DNA of 64,000 bases from Clostridiaceae bacterium (GTDB lineage Bacteria; Bacillota; Clostridia; Oscillospirales; QAMX01), in NCBI GenBank assembly GCA_018384365.1, contig JAHAYX010000001.1, positions 165,678 to 229,677 on the forward strand. Reading direction: 5' to 3'. The position numbers and the translations under genes were made by a program. Below are positions 30,856 through 39,143 of this stretch, in pieces. Position 1 is the stretch's first letter. Every line of letters begins with the position of its first letter. Under the pieces are notes generated by a model. It was given only the letters and a program-made list of their open reading frames with translations. It was not told where the DNA came from and did no database searches.

Positions 30856-31818
30856 ATGAAAGCAGTTGTCATCGGTGCAACCGGCCACACCGGCACCTAT
30901 CTGGTGCCGCGGCTTGTAAACTACGGCTATGAAGTCACCGCCGTCACGCGCGGGCTCAGCGAACCATACACCGTCACCGGCGAGTGGCGCGAAGTGGAAC
31001 GCGTTCAGCTTGACCGGAGTGAGGAGGAAAAAGCAGGCACCTTTGGAAAAAAGATTGCCGCCATGAACCCGGATATCGTCGTTGACCTCATCAGTTACAG
31101 CGTCGAAAGCACGAAATCCACTGTCCGGGCCCTGAAAGGCACCAACCTTTCACACTATCTCTTTGCTTCCTCCATCTGGGAGCACGGCGCAGCTTCCGTC
31201 ACACCGGCCGACGAGGATATGCCCCGCCATCCCATCGACGATTACGGCCGCGACAAAGTGGCCAGCGTACGCTTCCTCCACGAAGAATTCGTGAAAAACG
31301 GCTTCCCGTACACCGCCGTCATGCCCGGTCACATCACCGGCCCCGGCTGGAACTGCATCAATCCCACCGGTAACTTCGATCCGGAGATTTTCGGCAGGAT
31401 CGGCCGCGGCGAAAAGATCTATCTCCCGCACTTTGGCATGGAATGCGTGCACCATGTCCACGCGGACGACGTTGCGCAGGTATTTTTCCGTGCCATCCAG
31501 CGCCGCACTGCCGCGTTGGACCAGGATTTCCTCGCCGTTGCGCCGCAGGCCATGACGCTTCGCGGCTTTGCCGAGGCAATGTACGCCTGGTTCGGAAAAG
31601 AGCCCGATATCGAATACCTGCCCTGGGAGGCATGGCAGAAAACCGCCGGAAGCCAGGCCTTTATCAACAGCACTTACAGCCATCTGGCGCACAGCGATAA
31701 TTACAGCTGTGAAAAAGCGCGCCGCATCCTGGGCTACGCACCGCGCTACACCATCCTGCAGGCCGTGTGTGAATGCGTCAGCTCCATGATCGCCCGCGGC
31801 GTGATCCAGGTCGGTTAA
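30856..31818 (+). CDS. NAD-dependent epimerase/dehydratase family protein (copy A)
   Basis: MKAVVIGATGHTGTYLVPRL Rossmann motif; DDYGRDK catalytic YxxxK. Confidence 0.9.
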   Translation: MKAVVIGATGHTGTYLVPRLVNYGYEVTAVTRGLSEPYTVTGEWREVERVQLDRSEEEKAGTFGKKIAAMNPDIVVDLISYSVESTKSTVRALKGTNLSHYLFASSIWEHGAASVTPADEDMPRHPIDDYGRDKVASVRFLHEEFVKNGFPYTAVMPGHITGPGWNCINPTGNFDPEIFGRIGRGEKIYLPHFGMECVHHVHADDVAQVFFRAIQRRTAALDQDFLAVAPQAMTLRGFAEAMYAWFGKEPDIEYLPWEAWQKTAGSQAFINSTYSHLAHSDNYSCEKARRILGYAPRYTILQAVCECVSSMIARGVIQVG

Positions 31819-31832
31819 AAAGGAGGTCCTCT

Positions 31833-32795
31833 ATGAAAGCAGTCGTCATCGGCGCGACCGGTCATGTCGGAACCTATCTGGTGCCGCGCCTTGTCCGTAT
31901 GGGCTATCAGGTCACCGCCATTTCCCGCGGCACCCGCGAGCCCTACACGGCTTTCCCCGAATGGCGCGAAGTAGAACGTGTCCGGTTGGATCGTCTGGCC
32001 CTTGAAAAATCCGACGGCTTCGGCTGCAAGGTCGCTGCCATGAATCCGGATGTCGTGGTGGATATGATCAGCCTGGATTATCACAGCACCATGGAAACTG
32101 TCCGGGCCCTGCAAGGCACCAACCTCTCGCATTACCTCTTTGCCTCCTCCATCTGGGAGCACGGCGCAGCCTTCACCGTCCCGGCAGACGAGGATACGCC
32201 CCGGAAGCCCATCGACGATTACGGCCGGGACAAGGTCCGCAGCATCGAATATCTCCACGGAGAATTCGTGCAGAATGGCTTCCCGTATACTGCCGTCATG
32301 CCCGGACACATTTCCGGCCCCGGCTGGACTTGTATCAACCCCACCGGCAACCACGATCCCTCCGTATTCACTGCCATTGCCCACGGCGAACGCATTTATG
32401 TGCCGAATCTCGGCGTGGAATGCGTGCACCACGTCCACGCGGACGACGTGGCGCAGGTGTTCGAGCTGGCCATCCGCCATCGTGACGCCGCACTGGACGA
32501 AGACTTCCTCGCCGTTGCCCCGAAGGCCATCACCCTGCGCGGCTACGCCGAGCATATGTACGAATGGTTCGGGAAAGAGGCCGACATTGCATACCTCCCG
32601 TGGCCCGAATGGGTGAAAGTCACGGCGGACGAAGAAAAAATCAACCGCACGTTCCGCCATATCTCGCACTGCAACAACTATTCCTGTGAAAAAGCGCGCC
32701 GTATTCTTGGATATCAGCCGCAGTACAGCGGTATGGACGCCGTCCACGAGGCCGTCCATTCCATGATCGAGCGCGGCGTGGTGATAAGCGACTAA
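31833..32795 (+). CDS. NAD-dependent epimerase/dehydratase family protein (copy B, tandem paralogue)
   Basis: MKAVVIGATGHVGTYLVPRL...DDYGRDKVRSIEYLHGEFVQNGFPYTAVMPGH; clearly paralogous to the upstream CDS. Confidence 0.9.
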   Translation: MKAVVIGATGHVGTYLVPRLVRMGYQVTAISRGTREPYTAFPEWREVERVRLDRLALEKSDGFGCKVAAMNPDVVVDMISLDYHSTMETVRALQGTNLSHYLFASSIWEHGAAFTVPADEDTPRKPIDDYGRDKVRSIEYLHGEFVQNGFPYTAVMPGHISGPGWTCINPTGNHDPSVFTAIAHGERIYVPNLGVECVHHVHADDVAQVFELAIRHRDAALDEDFLAVAPKAITLRGYAEHMYEWFGKEADIAYLPWPEWVKVTADEEKINRTFRHISHCNNYSCEKARRILGYQPQYSGMDAVHEAVHSMIERGVVISD

Positions 32796-32813
32796 AAAGA
32801 GAGGAGAATTTTC

Positions 32814-35327
32814 ATGAAAGAACAAGTGCTGCTTGCACATGGCTGGCACATCCGCAGTCTGGAACCCGCCGACGTCATTGATCCGGCCGTTACAGCAGCG
32901 GAACCCCTTACCGAATGGCTGGCCGCCGCCGAAGTGCCCGCCGAGGTGCACGATATCCTGCTTTCACACGGCAAGCTCGATCCGGAGTTTCAGATCGGCT
33001 GGTGTGAAAGTGCCGCATGGGTAACGAAACTCGACTGGCTGTACCGCCTCGACTTCCCCTGCGAAACGCCCGGCGTGCGCACCTATCTTCGTTTCGGCGG
33101 CCTTGACACCTTTGCCGACATTTATCTCAACGGCAAGCTCATCGGCAAGCACAACGACTTTTACGTTTCCGATAAAATCGATGTCAGCGAAATCATCGCA
33201 CCGCAAAACACACTGATCCTGCACTTCCACAACACGCTCGGCGTGCTCGACGCCATGGAGCTGCCGGAAGAGTGGGCGCCTATCGACAAATGCAAGCTGA
33301 TCCGGAAATCCTGCCATGATTTCCCGAGTGATCCGGGGGAAGGCAGCACTTATCTGGGCATCGTCGGCTATCACACGCCGATCGGTATTTATGAACCGGT
33401 TGAGCTGATTCTGGCGGACGAAGCGGAAATCACCTGCGACGAGGTGCGCGCCACCCTGCGTGACGATCTGGTAACCGGCGCGCTGCGCGTCACAGTATCC
33501 GGTGTTTGCCACCGCGACGGCGATCTGAATATCAAAGCAACGCTTTATGATCCGGAGGGCACGCTGATCGGTGAGGCGGTCGCCCACGCGTGGGATGAGG
33601 AAATCGGCTTCCCCGTGATGCATCCCCAGCTCTGGTGGCCGGCCGGCTATGGTGCACATCCGCTCTACCGCGCCGAAATCGAAGTTTTTCTCGATGGCCG
33701 CCTGTGCGACAAATTTACAAAAGAGGTTGGTTTCCGCCGGATTGAGCAGCCGTATTCCTTCGGTTTCGTCATCAACGGCAAAAATGTCCGGCTTTGGGGT
33801 GCCTGCATGGATCCTTTCCAGGCCTATACCCACGTCTGGCAGCATGACCGTGTCTGGCGCGTCCTGGACATGGCGGAAAATGCGCACTTCAACATCCTGC
33901 GCCTGTGGGGCGAAGGCGGCATTCCCTACCGCGATGAGTTTTACGAGGAGTGCGACCGCCGCGGCATCCTCCTCTGGCAGGAGTTCTTCCATGGCCACGG
34001 TATGTTCCCGGATTCCGAGGAATACCGGAAGCTCTACCGCCGCGAGGGACGCGAGCTGATTCTGCGTCTGCGCCACCATGCCTGCCTTCTGATGTGGTGC
34101 GGCGGCAACGAGTGCGTCATGGGCTCGGAGTTCTTCTTCCGCGATCAGCCCGTGATCGGAAAAGTCGTCCTGCAGGAAGATTATCCCGCACTGCTCGCCG
34201 AGCTGGATCCCGGCCGCTACTATCACCTGACTTCCCCGACCGGCGGCGAATGGGCCAACGACCCGCGCATCGGCGACAACCACACCTATGACTGCATCTG
34301 GCAGTACCCCTTCTATGAGTACCCGAACTTTATCTCCGAGGATATCCGTACCTCGCCGCCTGTCCTGCACAGCCTGAAGCGCATCATCCACGGCGACGTG
34401 TGGCCGGAAGGCTACGACGGGAAGTTCTCCTCCGGCGACCGCTTCCCCATGCCGGAAAACTGGATGCAGCGCTCGTGCCACGGCGCCAAGGGCCATGTAA
34501 AAACCGGTCCCTACTGGGAGTATTATGACGCAGACAACGCCGCCGACCATATTTATCGCTTCGGCGCCTCCTATGCCCAGGTCCTGCGCGATAATATTGA
34601 GCGTATCCGTATGGGCGGCCCGACGGACAATCTGCCTCCGGCAATCCGTTCCAAGGGTCACCTCTCCTGTAAGTTCAACGATACCTGGCCCAAGTGCTAT
34701 TGTGCCACGATCGACTATTTCCATGAAGCATTCCACCCCTATTACGCCACGCTGCGCGGCTATGCGCCGGTGATACTCTGCTTCGATATCCGAAACGAGA
34801 TTCATCTCTGGCTCGTAAACGACTCTCCGGAGACCATCCGCGGCACCGTGACCTTCGCGCTCTTTGACATGACCACAAACGAGTTCTCCTGCGAACGCCG
34901 CGTACCGATGGAGGTTGCCAATTCCGGCGGCAAAATCGTTATGGATCTGAACTGGCTCAAATATTTTGAAAAGCAGAAGCTGCTTTACGCCCGCTTTGAG
35001 GATGAAGAGGGCCGCGTCATCTGCACAGCCGTCGATTACTGCGACGTGGAACGGCATTATGCTTTCCCGGATGCAAAGCTCGACGTCACCTGTGAGGGGG
35101 ACGATCTTGTCATCCGCACCGACCGCTTTGCCCGCTGTGTGGAAATCCTCGGCGAGTGCGACGGCGACCCGTTCGGCTGGTTCTTCAGCGATAACTACTT
35201 CGACCTCGTCCCGGGTGACGAAAAGCGCGTGAAAATCCGCGGCAAACTGCCGCACGGCACCATTTCTCTGCGCCCGCACTATTCGGCGCATACCACAACC
35301 GTCGACTTCGTGCGCGCAAGGGGATAA
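32814..35327 (+). CDS. glycoside hydrolase family 2, beta-mannosidase-like
   Basis: 837 aa; jelly-roll N-domain, FNILRLWGEGGI, LLMWCGGNEC (acid/base NE), NFISEDIRTSPPVL (candidate nucleophile). Confidence 0.9.
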   Translation: MKEQVLLAHGWHIRSLEPADVIDPAVTAAEPLTEWLAAAEVPAEVHDILLSHGKLDPEFQIGWCESAAWVTKLDWLYRLDFPCETPGVRTYLRFGGLDTFADIYLNGKLIGKHNDFYVSDKIDVSEIIAPQNTLILHFHNTLGVLDAMELPEEWAPIDKCKLIRKSCHDFPSDPGEGSTYLGIVGYHTPIGIYEPVELILADEAEITCDEVRATLRDDLVTGALRVTVSGVCHRDGDLNIKATLYDPEGTLIGEAVAHAWDEEIGFPVMHPQLWWPAGYGAHPLYRAEIEVFLDGRLCDKFTKEVGFRRIEQPYSFGFVINGKNVRLWGACMDPFQAYTHVWQHDRVWRVLDMAENAHFNILRLWGEGGIPYRDEFYEECDRRGILLWQEFFHGHGMFPDSEEYRKLYRREGRELILRLRHHACLLMWCGGNECVMGSEFFFRDQPVIGKVVLQEDYPALLAELDPGRYYHLTSPTGGEWANDPRIGDNHTYDCIWQYPFYEYPNFISEDIRTSPPVLHSLKRIIHGDVWPEGYDGKFSSGDRFPMPENWMQRSCHGAKGHVKTGPYWEYYDADNAADHIYRFGASYAQVLRDNIERIRMGGPTDNLPPAIRSKGHLSCKFNDTWPKCYCATIDYFHEAFHPYYATLRGYAPVILCFDIRNEIHLWLVNDSPETIRGTVTFALFDMTTNEFSCERRVPMEVANSGGKIVMDLNWLKYFEKQKLLYARFEDEEGRVICTAVDYCDVERHYAFPDAKLDVTCEGDDLVIRTDRFARCVEILGECDGDPFGWFFSDNYFDLVPGDEKRVKIRGKLPHGTISLRPHYSAHTTTVDFVRARG

Positions 35328-35436
35328 AACCCCCTTCCGAACGGATGCTGGGAAAGGGCAGCCGCTTTCCGCGCACGTAACCGCCACCGTTTTCCGCGGC
35401 GCAGAATCAATACGAAGAGAAGGCAGGAGAAAGCAT

Positions 35437-36234
35437 ATGTATCAGCATCATGAAGAGAGCCTTGCCATCGCGCTGGATTACTTCAAGACCAAATCCCGCG
35501 TGAAAGACGGACTGATCGCCATCATTTTTGGTGGATCCGTTGCAAAGGGCTGCGAACGCCCGGATTCCGACCTTGACTTCATGGTCATCGTCACGGACGA
35601 AAAGTATGCACAGCTCAAGGCAGAAGGAATCGCCACGGAGGCCATTCACGGCCTGTGCACCTATCCGGAGGGATATTTTGATATCAAATACTATCCCAAG
35701 AGCTTCCTGTCCGCCGTTGCCGACCACGGCAGCGAGCCTGCACGCAATGCCTGGCTGAAATCGCAATGCCTTTACACGACCGATCCGGAAATTCCGACGC
35801 TGGTTGCGGCCATTCCGCGCTTCCAGACAGAGCTGCGCGACGACAAAATGCTCAGCTTCTACGGTGAAATGGAGCTGAACAGCCGCTATTTCTGGAAAAT
35901 GGGTGTGAATGACCGGTTCCTGCGCACGCGTGCCGGAACCAGCATCGTCCTCTTCGGCCTGCGTATGATTCTGGAGGAGAACGAGATCTTCTATCCGTGC
36001 GCAAAGGGCCTGTATGCTGCAATCAAGTCCGCGCCCCGGAAGCCGGACGCCATCCTGGAAAAGGCTGACCGCCTCCTCGAAACCCTCTCCGACGAAGCAA
36101 AGGACGATTTCGTCAATGCCATCCACGAATTCCTCACCTGGCAGCCGCCCGAATGGGACATTGCCACTTCCCGTTACACGCAGGATAAGGAACTTTGGTG
36201 GTATAACCCCCGTCCGCTGATCGCCGAGTGGTAA
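35437..36234 (+). CDS. Pol-beta-fold nucleotidyltransferase domain protein
   Basis: IIFGGSVAKGCERPDSDLDFMVIV (GGS...DxD). Confidence 0.8.
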   Translation: MYQHHEESLAIALDYFKTKSRVKDGLIAIIFGGSVAKGCERPDSDLDFMVIVTDEKYAQLKAEGIATEAIHGLCTYPEGYFDIKYYPKSFLSAVADHGSEPARNAWLKSQCLYTTDPEIPTLVAAIPRFQTELRDDKMLSFYGEMELNSRYFWKMGVNDRFLRTRAGTSIVLFGLRMILEENEIFYPCAKGLYAAIKSAPRKPDAILEKADRLLETLSDEAKDDFVNAIHEFLTWQPPEWDIATSRYTQDKELWWYNPRPLIAEW

Positions 36235-36263
36235 TTTCTCCGTTTCAAACTGTATTTTTCGCA

Positions 36264-36303
36264 AAAACTGCCTGTCCGCCCATCGCGGACGGGCAGTTTT
36301 TTT
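36264..36303 (+). terminator. intrinsic terminator after nucleotidyltransferase gene
   Basis: AAACTGCCTGTCCGC-ccatc-GCGGACGGGCAGTTT-TTTT. Confidence 0.92.
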
Positions 36304-36491
36304 CATGCCCCTTCCCTTTCCTTCCTCACCGTCAGGCGCACGCCGGGGCGCCGGCTGTCACATTGCGTCTTTCTGTGCATATACTGGAATAAGCGCCTGA
36401 TTGAAATCTTTTCCACCGATCAGGACGCGTTATTTCGCCGGAAACTCCTGCGAAACGACACGGCTTTTCGACAGAAAGGCGTGAAAGTGCA

Positions 36492-36737
36492 GTGTATGAT
36501 TGTATGATAGTACTCCGCTCGGCAACCTCGGCACAAAGAGCCGGCAAAACGCTCGCCGCAAACGGCATACCGACCGTGATTGTCCGGCCTCCTGCTTCTG
36601 TAACGGGCGGTTCCTGTTCCCACGCAGTCAAGTTCGACTGCCGCTTCCTGACTCCCGTGCAGGAAGCCTTGACCAAATACGGCATTTCCAATCACGGTGT
36701 TTACCGTCTGGACAAAGGAGCATTTCAAAAAATCTGA
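36492..36737 (+). CDS. DUF3343 domain protein
   Basis: VLRSATSAQRAGKTLAANGIPTVIVRPPASVTGGSCSHAVKF, typical short DUF3343 pattern. Confidence 0.8.
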   Translation: MYDCMIVLRSATSAQRAGKTLAANGIPTVIVRPPASVTGGSCSHAVKFDCRFLTPVQEALTKYGISNHGVYRLDKGAFQKI

Positions 36738-36794
36738 CCGCGCCGGATCCTTCGCCTGATGGGCAGACGGCGGCGCAGGCGAAAGGATGGGACT

Positions 36795-37949
36795 ATGGTC
36801 TTTTTGGACAATGCAGCAACTTCCTATCACAAACCTCCGGCTGTTTACCGTGCAGTGCGGGACGCCATGCGGGAATGTGCCTCGGTCGGGCGCGGCGGTT
36901 ACGCCGAAGCCGAAGCGGCCGCGGCGCGCGTTTACGACTGCCGCACAGAGCTTGCCGCCCTGTATCACGTTGCGAACCCGGAAAAAATTATCTTCACCTA
37001 CAACGCCACGGTTGCGCTGAATATGGCGATCAAGGGTCTGCTCCACAGCGGTCATGCCGTGATCTCCGGTTACGAACACAACGCCGTTGTCCGCCCGCTT
37101 GTCTCGCTGGAACGCTTCGGCGTTACGTACACGGCGGCGCAGGCGCCGCTTTTCGACCAGGAAGGATTGCTGCAGGAATTCCGGGCGTGTCTCCGGCCGG
37201 AAACCGGCCTGGTTGTCTGCAATCACGTTTCCAACGTGTTCGGTTCCATTGCGCCGGTCGAAGCGCTGGACGCGCTGTGCTGGGAACACGGTCTCCCGCT
37301 TGTTATCGACGCTTCGCAGTCCGCAGGCACCTTGCCGCTGGACGCCTCCCGCCTGCGTGCAACAGAATTCATCTGTATGCCCGGGCACAAGGGGCTTTAC
37401 GGCCCGCAGGGAACGGGCGTTATGCTGCATACCGGAACGCGCGCGTGCACAACAATCCTCGAGGGCGGCACCGGAAGTGCCTCCGCCTCCTATTTACAGC
37501 CCACTTTCGAGCCCGACCGGTTTGAAAGCGGCACGCTGAACGTTGCGGGCATTGCGGGACTCTGTGAAGGCGTTCGTTTTGTCCGCCGGGAGGGCGAGGC
37601 ACAAATTGCCGGGCGGGAGCGCCGCCTTGTGCGGTATATCGGCAGCGAACTGCAAAAAATCGACGGCATCACCGTCTATATGAGCCGGGATCCCGCCGCA
37701 CAAAGCGGCGTATTATCCTTTGCAAGCCGCGATATGGAGTGCGAAACGCTGGCCGCCGCGCTTTCCAGCGCCGGTATAGCCGTACGCGCCGGACTGCATT
37801 GTGCGCCGCTGGCTCATGTCACCGCCGGAACGTATCCCGGCGGCACCGTGCGTGTCTCGCCCGGCGCATTTTCCACGCAGCGCGACGCCGAGCGCCTGAT
37901 CATCGCCGTGCGTGCCGCTCTGCGCCGCGGCTCGCCCTCCGCCGTATAA
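36795..37949 (+). CDS. class V aminotransferase / cysteine desulfurase family protein (EGGTGS type)
   Basis: MVFLDNAATSYHKPPAV, NATVALN, VIDASQSAG, PGHKGLYGPQGTG, EGGTGSAS, GLHCAPLAH. Confidence 0.9.
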   Translation: MVFLDNAATSYHKPPAVYRAVRDAMRECASVGRGGYAEAEAAAARVYDCRTELAALYHVANPEKIIFTYNATVALNMAIKGLLHSGHAVISGYEHNAVVRPLVSLERFGVTYTAAQAPLFDQEGLLQEFRACLRPETGLVVCNHVSNVFGSIAPVEALDALCWEHGLPLVIDASQSAGTLPLDASRLRATEFICMPGHKGLYGPQGTGVMLHTGTRACTTILEGGTGSASASYLQPTFEPDRFESGTLNVAGIAGLCEGVRFVRREGEAQIAGRERRLVRYIGSELQKIDGITVYMSRDPAAQSGVLSFASRDMECETLAAALSSAGIAVRAGLHCAPLAHVTAGTYPGGTVRVSPGAFSTQRDAERLIIAVRAALRRGSPSAV

Positions 37950-37950
37950 T

Positions 37951-37982
37951 GAAAAATCCCCCGGAGCGGATGCTCCGGGGGA
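37951..37982 (-). terminator. intrinsic terminator after bile-salt-hydrolase-like gene
   Basis: ATCCCCCGGAGC-atcc-GCTCCGGGGGAT followed by TTTTTC on minus strand. Confidence 0.85.
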
Positions 37983-38008
37983 TCGTCCTGCGCACAGGGA
38001 TTTTCGCA

Positions 38009-38983
38009 TCAATTCTGCATTCTGATCTGCTCGCCTGTGATCAGCGGATACCGCACCAGCTGTGTACCGTCCAGGTTCTCCCGGTGCATATCCACAGCTG
38101 TGATCTGATGATTGTCATACGTCGTGTAATAGTATATCCCTTTGGCCGTATTGCAGCAGGAGGTGTAAAGCGTAATCTCGTATTTACCGTCCTCCAGTTC
38201 ACAGCAGCCGCGCTGCTGATCCACGGAATTCAGGATGTGGAAGAACTGGCTCACACTCTCCAGCTCGCCATCGCCGGAGAGGGAGTTCATTTTGGTAAAC
38301 GCCACGCGGACAAACCGGGACTGCGAGGACAGGTCCCCCGGAAGGCCCAGCGCGCCCATACCGCGGCTGTACCGGTTCAGGGTAAGCCCGTTTGCAAAGG
38401 TATTCTCCGGCGATTTTGCGGACAGGCCCATATAATTGTTCAGGGCAAACATCTGCATATCAAAGGGCGGATTGTTCGTCAGGACACCGACAGGGTTATC
38501 ATAGATTTTCAAGCCATCGCGCACGGACTCGACGGTGATGCTCTCCTGTTTATCCGAAATCATCCAGTGCAGCTGCGCCAAAGGCAGCTTGTCGCTGAAG
38601 GGCGTATTCAACAGATTGAGGTTTTCCATCGCGCGGCGCGCCTCCTGCACGGAAGCACAGCGGCCCAGGATCCACGGGATGAATTCAAACTGCGCGATAT
38701 TGTCTTTCCCGTCCACATGGTCCCAATAACAGGCGTTCCCCACGAAATTCAACCCGGCCATGGCAAGTCCCGCTTCATTCATGGCGTCATAATACAGCGG
38801 GTAATCCTCTGTGACATAAGCCATGCCGATGATCGCATAATGGCTTGTGATACAGCCCTGTTCCCGGAACCGGAACGGATAGCTGCGCGGAGTAATGGTC
38901 ACCTCGTCCCCATAAGAAAATTCATAATCCAGCGTGCGGCCGAAATAAAAATCCTTTGTCTGATACGTTGCAGCAGTGCACAT
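38009..38983 (-). CDS. choloylglycine hydrolase (Ntn) family protein, bile salt hydrolase-like
   Basis: MCTAATYQTKDFYFGRTLDYE (Cys2, Arg16, Asp19), NEAGLAMAGLNF, VLTNNPPFDMQ, SSQSRFVR. Confidence 0.9.
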   Translation of the reverse strand: MCTAATYQTKDFYFGRTLDYEFSYGDEVTITPRSYPFRFREQGCITSHYAIIGMAYVTEDYPLYYDAMNEAGLAMAGLNFVGNACYWDHVDGKDNIAQFEFIPWILGRCASVQEARRAMENLNLLNTPFSDKLPLAQLHWMISDKQESITVESVRDGLKIYDNPVGVLTNNPPFDMQMFALNNYMGLSAKSPENTFANGLTLNRYSRGMGALGLPGDLSSQSRFVRVAFTKMNSLSGDGELESVSQFFHILNSVDQQRGCCELEDGKYEITLYTSCCNTAKGIYYYTTYDNHQITAVDMHRENLDGTQLVRYPLITGEQIRMQN

Positions 38984-39072
38984 CGTTATTCTCCTTCCTC
39001 GCACCGGCGGTTTTCAGGTTTATCCTGCTCCTTCTGCAAAAAAGCATACTGCGCAGGGTGATAAAATTTACA

Positions 39073-39111
39073 AAGAGGAACCCCCGGGCGCTTTGTTACG
39101 GGTGTTCCTCT
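39073..39111 (-). terminator. possible terminator hairpin after TPM gene
   Basis: AAGAGGAAC.CCCG...CGGG.GTTCCTCTT; weak T-tract. Confidence 0.45.
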
Positions 39112-39143
39112 TGGTTTTGACAGGATCGATTTTCAAAGAAGCG

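Noticed and set aside
32964-35387. 807-aa antisense ORF opposite the GH2 gene
   Set aside because: Same codon-bias artefact; the plus-strand protein has clear GH2 motifs.
36395-36490. Possible cobalamin-box similarity (CGCCGGAAACTCCTGCG) before DUF3343
   Set aside because: Only the terminal box is loosely similar; other conserved cobalamin riboswitch elements are not visible in the preceding sequence.
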